NCBI RefSeq assembly: GCF_052065835.1
Contig: NZ_JBQHTG010000002.1
Coordinates: 582,069-646,068 of the forward strand
DNA: 64,000 nucleotides
DNA from: Laedolimicola sp934402125
GTDB taxonomy: Bacteria; Bacillota; Clostridia; Lachnospirales; Lachnospiraceae
Direction of reading: 5' to 3'
Below are positions 7,981 to 16,730 of this stretch, piece after piece (the stretch's first letter is position 1; the number at the start of each line of letters is the position of its first letter). A program made the translations under genes and the position numbers. The notes under the pieces were generated by a model. That model worked only from the letters and a program-made list of their open reading frames with translations, did no database searches and was not told the origin of the DNA.

Positions 7981-9163
7981 CCTGACTCTCTTCCTCTGTC
8001 ACGGCTTCGCCTTCCGCAGCCTCTGCCGCTTCTGCTGCTTCTGCCTCTTCCTGAGCCTGGGATTCCTTATACTCCTCGAAATCCTCGTACTCCTCATACT
8101 CCTCGTCTACGTCCAGCCAGCCCTCGATCTCTCTTGCCTGGGTCTCACTCTTAATGTCGATCTTGAAGCCGGTCAGTCTCGCTGCCAGTCTTGCGTTCTG
8201 GCCTTCCTTACCGATAGCCAGGGACAGCTGATAATCCGGAACAACCACCTTGGCCGTCTTATCCTCGGGATCTGCCAGGACAGCGATTACCTTCGCCGGG
8301 CTCAGCGCGTTCTCAATCAGAAGCGCCGGGTTCTCATTCCAGTTGATGATATCAATCTTCTCGCCCCGCAGCTCATTGACAATGGCGTTGACGCGGGCTC
8401 CGTTCATGCCGACGCAGGCGCCTACCGGATCTACGTCCGGATCGTTGGACCATACGGCAATCTTGGTTCTGGATCCTGCCTCGCGGGCGATACATTTAAT
8501 CTCTACGATACCGTCCCGTACCTCGGTTACCTCAGACTCAAACAGACGCTTTACCAGCTCCGGATGCGTTCTGGACAGCAGAATCCGCGGTCCCTTGGTG
8601 GTATCCTTTACTTCCAGGATATAGACCTTGATACGCTCGGTGGGCTTAAATACCTCGCCCCTTACCATCTCATTTTCATTGAGAATCGCGTCTACTTTAC
8701 CCAGGTTTACGCTGACGTTGCGGCCTAAGTATCTCTGGACAACTCCGGTCACAACCTCCTTCTCCATGCTGTAATACTGGTTAAACAGAACCTTACGCTC
8801 CTCCTCGCGGATCTTCTGCAGGATCACGTTCTTCGCGTTCTGTGTGGCGATACGTCCGAACTCCTTGGACTTCACCTCCACATTTACCACATCGCCCAGC
8901 TCATACTTCGGGTCGATCATCTTGGCGTTGGCCAGGCTGATCTCCGTGGTATCGTCCTCCACATTCTCTACTACCTTCTTCTCCGCAAGCACGGAAAACT
9001 GGCAGGTTACCGGGTCGATATTCACCTTGATGTTATCGGCTTTGCCAAAGTGCGCCTCGCAGGCTTTCAGCAGAGAATTCTCGATGGCCTCCAGCATGGT
9101 CTCCTTGCTGATATCCTTTTCCTTCTCCAAAAGCTCCAGCGCTTCCAGCAGTTCTGTGTTCAT
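7973..9163 (-). CDS. nusA: Transcription termination/antitermination factor NusA
   Basis: RNA polymerase-associated factor that governs pausing, intrinsic termination and rRNA antitermination. The 396-aa form has the N-terminal RNAP-binding domain (MNTELLEALELLEKEKDISKE), an S1 domain around 135-200 (VTGVVQRYLGRNVSVNLG) and two KH domains (DPVGACVGMNGARVNAIV and LAIGKEGQNARLAARLTG). The C-terminal acidic repeats of Gram-negative NusA are absent, as usual in Firmicutes. Instead there is a strongly acidic Glu/Tyr and Glu/Ala tail of about 55 residues. AGGAGG precedes the start. It lies 59 bases downstream of rimP. Confidence 0.98.
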   Translation of the reverse strand: MNTELLEALELLEKEKDISKETMLEAIENSLLKACEAHFGKADNIKVNIDPVTCQFSVLAEKKVVENVEDDTTEISLANAKMIDPKYELGDVVNVEVKSKEFGRIATQNAKNVILQKIREEERKVLFNQYYSMEKEVVTGVVQRYLGRNVSVNLGKVDAILNENEMVRGEVFKPTERIKVYILEVKDTTKGPRILLSRTHPELVKRLFESEVTEVRDGIVEIKCIAREAGSRTKIAVWSNDPDVDPVGACVGMNGARVNAIVNELRGEKIDIINWNENPALLIENALSPAKVIAVLADPEDKTAKVVVPDYQLSLAIGKEGQNARLAARLTGFKIDIKSETQAREIEGWLDVDEEYEEYEDFEEYKESQAQEEAEAAEAAEAAEGEAVTEEESQDE

Positions 9164-9222
9164 TCTTTTCTTTCCTCCTGATATTTTATACGTTTATGGG
9201 ATTCTGCGGGTGATTCCGCGAA

Positions 9223-9690
9223 TCAAAAGTCAAAAGCCAGACGAATCAGCGCAATGTTGTCGCGGTCAAATACCCGCTCCTGTCCGTCCTCCTGCTCAAT
9301 CGTTACGGTGTCCTTATCCCAGGCCTTCAAAAAACCCCGGAATTCCTTCTGCTTCTCAACCATGCGATAAGTGCGGATCTCCACCTCTTCGCCCTCGCTC
9401 CGGACAAAATCCCGCTCTTTCTTCAGCGGCCGGCCCAATCCCGGGGAACTGACCTCCAGAATATAGGAGTCATCGATGAAATCGTCCCGGTCCAGCAGAT
9501 CGCCAAGCTCCCGGTTCACAACCTCACAGTCATCCACCGTGATTCCGCCCGGCTTATCGATATAAGCGCGCAGATACCAGTTCCCGGCTTCCTTTACATA
9601 CTCCACGTCCACCAGTTCGAAGTTATTCTTCTCGATGATGGGTAAGAGGAGCTGCTCCGTCTTCTGTTCATACTCTTCTCTTTTTGTCAT
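9223..9690 (-). CDS. rimP: Ribosome maturation factor RimP
   Basis: Needed for assembly of the 30S subunit. I use the ATG at 9690 (MTKREEYEQKTEQLLLPII, 155 aa), which has AAAGGA about 6 bases upstream. The longer frame would add a non-conserved stretch over the leader hairpin. Family motifs are NFELVDVEYVKEAGNWYLRAYIDK, GGITVDDCEVVNRELGDLLD and YILEVSSPGLGRPLK. It is the first gene of the rimP-nusA-infB operon and has a promoter and a hairpin directly upstream. Confidence 0.95.
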   Translation of the reverse strand: MTKREEYEQKTEQLLLPIIEKNNFELVDVEYVKEAGNWYLRAYIDKPGGITVDDCEVVNRELGDLLDRDDFIDDSYILEVSSPGLGRPLKKERDFVRSEGEEVEIRTYRMVEKQKEFRGFLKAWDKDTVTIEQEDGQERVFDRDNIALIRLAFDF

Positions 9691-9739
9691 ATCTTTCCTT
9701 TCACCTGGGGCGGTCTGTTGCATGCTTTTCTTCAAAAAC

Positions 9740-9765
9740 AAAGAGTGAACTTTCGTTCACTCTTT
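9740..9765 (-). terminator. Intrinsic terminator of purB / possible attenuator ahead of rimP
   Basis: A perfect 11-base stem (AAAGAGTGAAC and its complement) with a 4-base loop. On the minus strand it is followed by TGTTTTTG. It can end purB transcription. Because the rimP promoter (9790-9818) lies upstream of the hairpin, the hairpin is also inside the rimP leader. Confidence 0.75.
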
Positions 9766-9789
9766 TCGGCCGCGCATTTATTCTATATC

Positions 9790-9818
9790 AATGTATCACA
9801 TTTTCTCAGTAAATGCAA
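9790..9818 (-). promoter_or_regulatory. SigA-type promoter of the rimP-nusA-infB operon
   Basis: Minus-strand TTGCAT (9818-9813), 17-base spacer, TACATT (9795-9790). It starts 6 bases after the purB stop codon. The predicted transcript begins near 9783 and runs through the hairpin at 9740-9765 before reaching rimP. Confidence 0.65.
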
Positions 9819-9823
9819 GGGGT

Positions 9824-11257
9824 TTATACGTTAATTTCCGCTTTTTCTCCCAGAATATCACTGTATTTCGCAAGAATCGGACGAACCACCTGGGAAAGGA
9901 AGGCGTCTACCTGCTCCGGGGCGCGTCCCACGTAACGGGAGGGCTCCATGGTCTTCTTCAGATCCTCCAGGGAAAGTCCGAAGGCCGGATCTGCTGCAAT
10001 CAGCTCCAACAGGTTATTCTCCTGACCGTTTACCTTCACGTTTCTGCCTGCTTCCATGGAAAGCTCACGGATACGCTCATGCAGCTCCTGACGGTCGCCG
10101 CCTGCCTTTACCGCATCCATCATAATATTCTCTGTCGCCATGAAGGGCAGCTCTGCCATCATGTGCTTCCGGATAACCTTCGGGTATACCACCAGACCGT
10201 CTACCACGTTCAGGCACAGATCCAGGATACCGTCGATGGCCAGGAAGCCCTCGGGAATGGACAGACGCTTGTTGGCGGAATCGTCCAGGGTTCTCTCAAA
10301 CCACTGGGTCGCGCTGGTGATAGCCGGATTCAGGGCGTCCACGATCACATAGCGGGACAGGGAAGCGATACGCTCGCTGCGCATGGGATTCCGCTTGTAC
10401 GCCATAGCAGAGGATCCAATCTGGGATTTCTCAAAGGGCTCCTCTACCTCCTTCAGGTGCTGTAAGAGACGGATATCGTTGGACATCTTGTGGGCGCTGG
10501 CCGCAATTCCCGCCAGTACGTTCAGCACACGGGTATCTACCTTACGGGAATAGGTCTGTCCGGATACCGGATAGCACTCCTTAAAGCCCATCTTCTCCGC
10601 AATCATGGGATCAATTTTATTAATCTTCTCCTCGTCGCCCTCAAAGAGCTCCTTGAAGCTGGCCTGGGTACCTGTGGTTCCCTTGGATCCCAGAAGCTTC
10701 ATGGTGGAAATCACATGCTCCAGATCCTCCAGATCCAGGCAGAACTCCTGCAGCCACAGGGTAGCGCGCTTTCCGACGGTGGTCGGCTGTGCCGGCTGGA
10801 AATGGGTAAACGCCAGGGTCGGCAGATCCTTATACTTATCCGCGAAATCTGCCAGCTCATTTAACACATTCACCAGCTTCTTATGAACCAGCTTCAGGGC
10901 CTCGGTCATGACAATGATGTCTGTATTGTCTCCTACGTAGCAGGAGGTTGCTCCCAGATGGATAATGCCCTTGGCCTTCGGACACTGGCAGCCGTATGCG
11001 TATACATGGGACATAACGTCGTGGCGGACCTCCTTCTCCCGTGCCTTCGCCACATCGTAATTGATATCGTCCTGATGAGCCTTCAGCTCGTCGATCTGCT
11101 CCTGGGTAATGGGCAGGCCCAGCTCCATCTCTGTCTCCGCCAGGGCAATCCACAGCTTTCTCCAGGTGCGGAACTTCTTATCCGGGGAAAAGATGTACTG
11201 CATCTCCTTGCTGGCGTAACGCTCAGATAAAGGGCTTACGTATCTGTTTGTACTCAT
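9824..11257 (-). CDS. purB: Adenylosuccinate lyase
   Basis: Acts twice in purine synthesis: it splits SAICAR to AICAR and adenylosuccinate to AMP, releasing fumarate. The 477 residues match the longer, eukaryote-like PurB subgroup. The fumarase/lyase signature is IGSSAMAYKRNPMRSERI, containing the catalytic Ser loop. HLGATSCYVGDNTD and AHTHFQPAQPTT-like FTHFQPAQPTTVGKR are also present. The start follows AGGAGAG. A promoter just upstream (11333-11361) suggests that it is transcribed separately from purF, although both are on the minus strand and adjacent. Confidence 0.97.
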   Translation of the reverse strand: MSTNRYVSPLSERYASKEMQYIFSPDKKFRTWRKLWIALAETEMELGLPITQEQIDELKAHQDDINYDVAKAREKEVRHDVMSHVYAYGCQCPKAKGIIHLGATSCYVGDNTDIIVMTEALKLVHKKLVNVLNELADFADKYKDLPTLAFTHFQPAQPTTVGKRATLWLQEFCLDLEDLEHVISTMKLLGSKGTTGTQASFKELFEGDEEKINKIDPMIAEKMGFKECYPVSGQTYSRKVDTRVLNVLAGIAASAHKMSNDIRLLQHLKEVEEPFEKSQIGSSAMAYKRNPMRSERIASLSRYVIVDALNPAITSATQWFERTLDDSANKRLSIPEGFLAIDGILDLCLNVVDGLVVYPKVIRKHMMAELPFMATENIMMDAVKAGGDRQELHERIRELSMEAGRNVKVNGQENNLLELIAADPAFGLSLEDLKKTMEPSRYVGRAPEQVDAFLSQVVRPILAKYSDILGEKAEINV

Positions 11258-11332
11258 GGTATTCTCTCCTCTTATTGATCTTTTTGCTTCTAAAAAAGGG
11301 GAAGCCTTTCTGATAGAAGCCGCTCTTCTTTC

Positions 11333-11361
11333 ATTCTACTATATTTAGAGCTATATCTCAA
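11333..11361 (-). promoter_or_regulatory. SigA-type promoter of purB
   Basis: Minus-strand TTGAGA (11361-11356), 17-base spacer, TAGAAT (11338-11333). It begins 2 bases after the purF stop codon. Confidence 0.6.
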
Positions 11362-11363
11362 TC

Positions 11364-12815
11364 CTATTTTTCAAAGCTGCCGCGGATATCCTCGGTGGGC
11401 GGCGCAATGGGATACTTCCCGGTAAAGCAGGCCGTACAGTGTCCAAGCCCCCCGACCATCTCGCCCAGACGCTCCTTGCGCAGATAAGCCAGGGAATCGG
11501 CTCCGATAAGACGGCACACCTCCTCCACTGTCCGGTTGTGGGCAATCAGCTGATCCTCTGCCGGTACGTCCGTACCGAAGTAGCAGGGGTGCAGGAAGGG
11601 CGGAGAGCTGACGCGCATATGAACCTCTCGGGCTCCCGCCTCCCGGAGCATCTTCACGATCCGGTCGCTGGTGGTGCCCCGGACGATGGAATCATCGATC
11701 ATGATAACCCTCTTGCCGTTCACCGCCTCCCGGAGCACATTCAGCTTTACCCGGACGCTGGATTCCCGGCTGCTCTGTCCCGGCTTGATAAAGGTTCGTC
11801 CCACATAGCCATTCTTTACAAAAGCAGTTCCGTAGGGAATTCCGGACTGCAGGGAATATCCCAGGGCCGCCGCATTGCCAGACTCGGGCACACCCACTAC
11901 CAGATCTGCCTCCACCGGGCTGTCCATAGCCAGGAATCTTCCCGAACGAATCCGCGCCTGATAGACGCTGACACCGTCGAAATGGGTATCCGGCCGGGCG
12001 AAATAAATATATTCAAAGATACAGCGGGCCTCCTGATCCTTGGGCAGGCAATGGCTCCGGTCGGATTCCACGCCCTTTCCCGGCGTAATGGTCACGATCT
12101 CGCCGGGCTCCACGTCCCGCACAAACGTGGCACCGATGGTATCCAGGGCGCAGGTCTCGCTGGCCAGGATATAAGCGTTGTCACGCTTGCCGATACACAG
12201 GGGCCGGAAGCCGTAGGGGTCTCTCGCCCCGATCAGCTTTCTGGGGGACATGACAATCAGGGAATAGGCTCCCTTAATCTTGTCCATAGCCCGGGACACC
12301 GCCTCCTCCACGCTGGCGGAATGAATCCGCTCTCTGGCGATATGGTAGGCAATCACCTCAGAATCAATGGTCGTCTGGAAAATCGCTCCCGTATACTCCA
12401 GCTCCCGCCGAAGCTCCGGCGCATTGACCAAGTTGCCGTTGTGGGCTAACCCTAAGGTTCCTTTTACATAATTCAATACCAGGGGCTGGGCGTTCTCCCG
12501 GGTGCTGCTGCCAGCCGTACTGTAACGGGTGTGTCCCACGCCGATATCGCCCTTCAGGGCGTCCAGCTGCTCCGGAGCAAACACTTCATTTACCAGTCCC
12601 ATGCCCTTATGGCTCTTCACCACGCCTTTGGGTCCCTTCGTATCGCTGACCGCGATACCGCAGCTCTCCTGTCCTCTGTGCTGCAGGGCAAATAAGCCGT
12701 AATAAATCGTAGAGGCTACGTCGTTGCCGTCGAAATCATAGATTCCGAATACGCCGCATTCCTCCCGCAGCTTCTCCTCTTCTTCGTATTGTTCATGGAT
12801 CATCTCATTATTCAT
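11364..12815 (-). CDS. purF: Amidophosphoribosyltransferase
   Basis: First committed step of purine synthesis: PRPP plus glutamine gives 5-phosphoribosylamine. I choose the ATG at 12815 (MNNEMIHEQYEEEEKLREE), which has GGGAGGT 6 bases upstream; this gives 483 residues. The glutaminase nucleophile is the Cys in REECGVFGIY, so a short N-terminal propeptide is expected to be removed. The PRPP loop is VIMIDDSIVRGTTS. Cysteines in ARCIFEY, HPCYFGTD and HCTACFTG correspond to the [4Fe-4S] ligands of the Bacillus-type enzyme, so this form should be oxygen sensitive. It has its own promoter. Confidence 0.97.
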   Translation of the reverse strand: MNNEMIHEQYEEEEKLREECGVFGIYDFDGNDVASTIYYGLFALQHRGQESCGIAVSDTKGPKGVVKSHKGMGLVNEVFAPEQLDALKGDIGVGHTRYSTAGSSTRENAQPLVLNYVKGTLGLAHNGNLVNAPELRRELEYTGAIFQTTIDSEVIAYHIARERIHSASVEEAVSRAMDKIKGAYSLIVMSPRKLIGARDPYGFRPLCIGKRDNAYILASETCALDTIGATFVRDVEPGEIVTITPGKGVESDRSHCLPKDQEARCIFEYIYFARPDTHFDGVSVYQARIRSGRFLAMDSPVEADLVVGVPESGNAAALGYSLQSGIPYGTAFVKNGYVGRTFIKPGQSSRESSVRVKLNVLREAVNGKRVIMIDDSIVRGTTSDRIVKMLREAGAREVHMRVSSPPFLHPCYFGTDVPAEDQLIAHNRTVEEVCRLIGADSLAYLRKERLGEMVGGLGHCTACFTGKYPIAPPTEDIRGSFEK

Positions 12816-12862
12816 AAGGTACCTCCCGCTGTCCTGGCTTCTTGTCATTTAGTACGTAAGAA

Positions 12863-12891
12863 AGTATAAACCATGATTTTTTGAATTGCAA
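12863..12891 (-). promoter_or_regulatory. SigA-type promoter of purF
   Basis: Minus-strand TTGCAA (12891-12886), 17-base spacer, TATACT (12868-12863), about 48 bases upstream of the start codon. I see no purine riboswitch in the leader. Confidence 0.7.
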
Positions 12892-12959
12892 GAACGGATC
12901 CGGCCCCGATTATTACTTATTCTAATGGATTTTTTCCCCACTTTCTTATAAAAACAGTC

Positions 12960-13004
12960 AAAAAAAGCCGCCGCCTTTTCCTTTTTCGGAAGAAGACGCC
13001 GGCT
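12960..13004 (-). terminator. Intrinsic terminator of the glycerol dehydrogenase gene
   Basis: On the minus strand AGCCG...CGGCT arms form an imperfect stem of about 14 pairs including wobbles, followed directly by seven T residues (12966-12960). Confidence 0.75.
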
Positions 13005-13022
13005 TCTGAAATGTTTTTGGTT

Positions 13023-14123
13023 TTATGCTTCGCCAAGGAAATATTTTCCGTACCGGTCTGCAGCCAGGATAGCCGCATAAACGGACTCCGGCGTTACCTC
13101 AAAGGGCATATTGTGCAGAGTATCATTTTCCGCGCAGGCAGCCTCGGCAACCGCCATCAGCTTCTCCTTCGTGGGATTCTCAATTCCAAGCTCCTTCAGG
13201 GTCACAGGCAGACCCAGCTCGATACACCAGTCGATGATATCCTCCAGCTCGTCTGCCGGAATATTCTCCAGCACCAGCTGGGTAATGGTACCGAAGGCAA
13301 CCTTCTCGCCATGGTACATATGATGGCACTCCTCCAGAACGGTAAAGCCGTTGTGGATAGCGTGGGCTCCGGCCAGACCGCCGCTCTCGAAACCGATGCC
13401 GCTGAGCAGGGTATTGGCCTCGATCACCTTCTCTACTGCCTCGGTGCAGGCTCCCGCCTCCAGAGCCAGCTTCGCCTTTACGCCCTCATCCATCAGGGTA
13501 TCAAAGCACAGCTTAGCCAGAGCCATCGCCGCTCCCGTCACCTTGCCGCCTGCGCAGGTCATTGCCCCGCTGGTCTTGCAGGCACGCGCCTCAAAATACG
13601 TCGCCAGCGCGTCGCCCATACCGGACACGGTCAGACGAACCGGGGACTTGGCGATGATTTCCGTATCCATCAGAACCATATTCGGGTTCGCCGGAAGGAA
13701 CAGATACTCCTCAAATACCCCTGCGTCCGTATAAATCACAGACAGTGCGCTGCAGGGAGCGTCTGTGGACGCGATGGTCGGGCAGATCAGCACCGGCGCC
13801 TTCTCATAATAAGCTACCGCCTTGGCTGTATCCAGAATCTTACCGCCGCCGACGCCAATCACCAGGTCGCAGCCGTTCTTCTTCATTACCTCCATCAGAC
13901 GGTTGATCTCTGTCTTGCTGCACTCTCCGTTGAAATAATCCAGAACCGGTTCGCAGCCGGAATCCCGGAATGAATCCTCCAGGATCGTTCCCAGTCTCTT
14001 ATGACCGGACGCTGTCACCAGCACCAGAGCCTTCTTTCCATAGGTCTTTGCGTAGGTACCAAGCTTCTTCAGTTCGCCTGCTCCCTGTACATACTTGCCG
14101 GGGCTTGTCAAAATCTTTGCCAT
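13023..14123 (-). CDS. gldA: Glycerol dehydrogenase (iron/zinc alcohol dehydrogenase family)
   Basis: NAD-dependent oxidation of glycerol to dihydroxyacetone, or the reverse. The 366-aa length is normal. The N-terminal dinucleotide domain has GVGGGKILDTAKAVAYY and TIASTDAPCSALSVIY. Metal ligands fit the Asp in SGMGDALATYFEA and the two His in GAHAIHNGFT and HGEKVAFG. A single-gene unit is likely, with a strong promoter 103 bases upstream and a terminator after it. Related enzymes act on other small diols, so substrate choice is inferred. Confidence 0.93.
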   Translation of the reverse strand: MAKILTSPGKYVQGAGELKKLGTYAKTYGKKALVLVTASGHKRLGTILEDSFRDSGCEPVLDYFNGECSKTEINRLMEVMKKNGCDLVIGVGGGKILDTAKAVAYYEKAPVLICPTIASTDAPCSALSVIYTDAGVFEEYLFLPANPNMVLMDTEIIAKSPVRLTVSGMGDALATYFEARACKTSGAMTCAGGKVTGAAMALAKLCFDTLMDEGVKAKLALEAGACTEAVEKVIEANTLLSGIGFESGGLAGAHAIHNGFTVLEECHHMYHGEKVAFGTITQLVLENIPADELEDIIDWCIELGLPVTLKELGIENPTKEKLMAVAEAACAENDTLHNMPFEVTPESVYAAILAADRYGKYFLGEA

Positions 14124-14225
14124 GATAAAAATCCTCCTGTCATATGATTGCTTTCCATTTATAGTTACCAGATAGCAGCATCACCATACGGCCTGCAGCG
14201 TTGATCTGTTATCTTTCCAAGGAGT

Positions 14226-14254
14226 ATTTTAACGCTGGCAGGTGAGATTGTCAA
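14226..14254 (-). promoter_or_regulatory. SigA-type promoter of gldA
   Basis: Minus-strand TTGACA (14254-14249), 17-base spacer, TAAAAT (14231-14226). The predicted leader of about 95 bases has short inverted repeats (for example GCAG and CTGC arms around 14175-14200), but I do not recognise a known riboswitch. Confidence 0.75.
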
Positions 14255-14304
14255 TATTTTAACAGTTTTTTTGTGAGCGTTTCGGGTTATATATGTTTTC
14301 CGTC

Positions 14305-15489
14305 TTACGATTTTCTCCAGACCATCTTATCCACGACTCCCGTGTAGCTCTGAATAATCTTCACAACCTTTGTACTTACATTTTCTTCCACATAATCCGG
14401 AACCGGAATACCGTAATCATGCTCCTGATTCAGTTCTACCGCTGTATCCACCGCCTGCAGAAGGCTCTTTTCATCAATACCGGCCAGAATAAAGCAGGCC
14501 TTATCCAGAGCCTCCGGACGCTCTGTACTGGTACGGATGCAGACCGCCGGAAACGGACGTCCTACAGAAGTAAAAAAGCTGCTCTCCTCCGGCAGGGTGC
14601 CGCTGTCCGATACCACCGCAAAAGCGTTCATCTGCAGATGATTATAATCATGGAAGCCCAGCGGCTCATGCTGAATCACCCGCTTATCCAGCTGGAAACC
14701 ACTGGCCTCCAGACGTTTTCTGGAACGGGGATGACAGGAATAGAGAATCGGCATATCGTATTTCTCAGCCAGCCTGTTGATAGCTGTAAACAGGGAAAGG
14801 AAATTCTTCTCTGTATCAATATTCTCCTCCCTGTGGGCAGACAGCAGGATATACTTCTGCGGTTCCAGGCCCAGCTTCTCCAAAATATCCGACTTCTCAA
14901 TCTCAGCCAGATTCTGGTGCAATACCTCCGCCATAGGAGAACCCGTCACATAGACCCGCTCCTTCGGCAGCCCGCACTCATGAAGATACTTTCTGGCGTG
15001 CTCTGAATAAGCAAGATTCACGTCGGAAATGATATCCACGATTCTCCGGTTCGTCTCCTCCGGTAGACATTCATCCTTACAGCGGTTTCCTGCTTCCATG
15101 TGAAAAATCGGGATATGCAGGCGCTTCGCCGCAATGGCAGACAGGCAGCTGTTGGTGTCGCCCAGGATCAAAAGCGCATCCGGCCTGATCTGATTCATCA
15201 GCTTATAAGAACAGTTGATAATATTCCCAACCGTCGCGCCCAGATCATCGCCAACTGCATCCATATAAACCTCCGGACTGGCAATCTTCAGGTTTTCAAA
15301 GAAAATGCCATTCAGATTGTAATCATAATTCTGTCCCGTATGGGCCAGAACCACATCAAAATACTTCCGGCACTTGTTAATCACAGCCGCCAGACGGATA
15401 ATCTCCGGCCTGGTCCCCACAATAATCAGAAGCTTCAGCTTCCCGTTTTCCTTAAAATGCACATCGGAATAATCCGTTCTGATCTCCAT
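14305..15489 (-). CDS. capG: UDP-N-acetylglucosamine 2-epimerase-type enzyme (CapG-like)
   Basis: A 394-aa non-hydrolysing C2 epimerase. Signatures are IVGTRPEIIRLAAVI at the start, AHTGQNYDYNLN, HMEAGNRCKDECLPEETNRR and SDSGTLPEESSFF. In the CapE-CapF-CapG pathway the last enzyme inverts C2 to give UDP-N-acetyl-L-fucosamine. The start codon overlaps the capF stop by 1 base, so the two are translationally coupled, and capE lies just upstream. It is the last gene of the polysaccharide operon. A plain WecB role making UDP-ManNAc is the alternative, but the neighbours favour CapG. Confidence 0.88.
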   Translation of the reverse strand: MEIRTDYSDVHFKENGKLKLLIIVGTRPEIIRLAAVINKCRKYFDVVLAHTGQNYDYNLNGIFFENLKIASPEVYMDAVGDDLGATVGNIINCSYKLMNQIRPDALLILGDTNSCLSAIAAKRLHIPIFHMEAGNRCKDECLPEETNRRIVDIISDVNLAYSEHARKYLHECGLPKERVYVTGSPMAEVLHQNLAEIEKSDILEKLGLEPQKYILLSAHREENIDTEKNFLSLFTAINRLAEKYDMPILYSCHPRSRKRLEASGFQLDKRVIQHEPLGFHDYNHLQMNAFAVVSDSGTLPEESSFFTSVGRPFPAVCIRTSTERPEALDKACFILAGIDEKSLLQAVDTAVELNQEHDYGIPVPDYVEENVSTKVVKIIQSYTGVVDKMVWRKS

Positions 15490-16718
15490 TACGCTTTTTC
15501 CTCCACAGGTTCAAAAAAAGTATCCGGATGCTCCGGATCAAAGGATTCATTGGCCCACATGACTGTCACCAGGTTCTCTGTCTCCGACAAGTTGATAATA
15601 TTGTGAGTATATCCCGGCAGCATATGCACTGCCTCAATCTTCTCCCCGGACACTTCAAAATTCCGTACCGGATAGGGCTGTCCGTTTTCATCCACGCCGA
15701 TTTTACGCTCCTGAATCAGCCCATGTCCCGATACTACGATAAAAAACTCCCACTTGGAATGATGCCAGTGCTGTCCCTTCGTAATTCCCGGCTTACTGAT
15801 ATTCACAGAAAACTGTCCGCATTTCTCTGTCTTTAAAAGCTCTGTAAAGCTGCCTCTGGCGTCACAGTTCATCTTCAACGGAATTTTCGTTTTCTCCTCC
15901 GGTAAATAAGACAGGTACGTCGAATACAGCTTCTTCACGAAGGAAGCCTGCGGAATCTCCGGCAGCATCAGCGACTGGGGCTGCAACTGAAAGCTCTTCA
16001 AGAGCTCCACGATCTCCCCCAGCGTCACCTTATGGGTCGTCGGAGCAAAGCAATACCGTCCCTCTGTCCGTTCCACTGCGTCCACACCATCGAATTCACA
16101 GTGATGCTCCCTTCCTTCCAGCGCATCCAGCATCTCTGTCACCAAATCGTCAATGTACAGAAGCTCCAGCTCTACTTTCGGATCGCTGACCTGGATCGGC
16201 AGATCGTTAGCTATATTATTACAGAAAGTGGCTACTGCGGAATTATAGTTGGGACGGCACCATTTTCCAAAGAGATTGGGGAAACGATACACCAGCACCT
16301 TCGCCCCGGTTTCCGACCCATAGCTGAAAAACAATTCTTCCCCGGCCAGCTTCGACTTTCCATAATCAGAGCCTGCATAACGGCCCAGAAGCGTAGCCTG
16401 AATCGACGAAGAAAGCATCACCGGACAGGTGTTCCCATGCTTTTTCAGGGTTTCCAGCAGGGTCGTGGCAAAACCGAAATTTCCCGCCATAAACTCCGCA
16501 TTGTCCTTCGGCCGGTTCACACCGGCCAGGTTGAACACAAAATCCGCCTTCGCGCAATATTCCTCCAGGAGTGCCGGATCCGTCTGGATATCATATTCAT
16601 AAATCTCATCCACACTCAACTCCGGGCGGGTACGGTCCTTTCCATCCCGGATATTTTTCAAGGACGCAACCAGATTCTTACCTACAAAACCAGCTGCGCC
16701 AGTTACTAAAACCTTCAT
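15489..16718 (-). CDS. capF: CapF-like bifunctional reductase (SDR domain plus cupin)
   Basis: A 409-aa two-domain enzyme. The N-terminal SDR half (about 1-285) has the GAAGFVGKN dinucleotide loop and SDYGKSKLAGEE with the Tyr-x3-Lys pair. The C-terminal cupin (about 295-409) has ITKGQHWHHSKWEFFIVVSG, giving the metal-binding histidines. CapF reduces the 4-keto intermediate from CapE and, through its cupin, epimerises C3 on the way to UDP-L-FucNAc. It lies 12 bases downstream of capE and overlaps capG by one base. Confidence 0.93.
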   Translation of the reverse strand: MKVLVTGAAGFVGKNLVASLKNIRDGKDRTRPELSVDEIYEYDIQTDPALLEEYCAKADFVFNLAGVNRPKDNAEFMAGNFGFATTLLETLKKHGNTCPVMLSSSIQATLLGRYAGSDYGKSKLAGEELFFSYGSETGAKVLVYRFPNLFGKWCRPNYNSAVATFCNNIANDLPIQVSDPKVELELLYIDDLVTEMLDALEGREHHCEFDGVDAVERTEGRYCFAPTTHKVTLGEIVELLKSFQLQPQSLMLPEIPQASFVKKLYSTYLSYLPEEKTKIPLKMNCDARGSFTELLKTEKCGQFSVNISKPGITKGQHWHHSKWEFFIVVSGHGLIQERKIGVDENGQPYPVRNFEVSGEKIEAVHMLPGYTHNIINLSETENLVTVMWANESFDPEHPDTFFEPVEEKA

Positions 16719-16730
16719 CTCATCTCTCTC

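Noticed and set aside
12816..12959. Purine riboswitch upstream of purF
   Set aside because: The leader after the predicted start is too short and has no three-way-junction arms.
14124..14225. Riboswitch in the gldA leader
   Set aside because: Short inverted repeats exist, but no known riboswitch core is recognisable.
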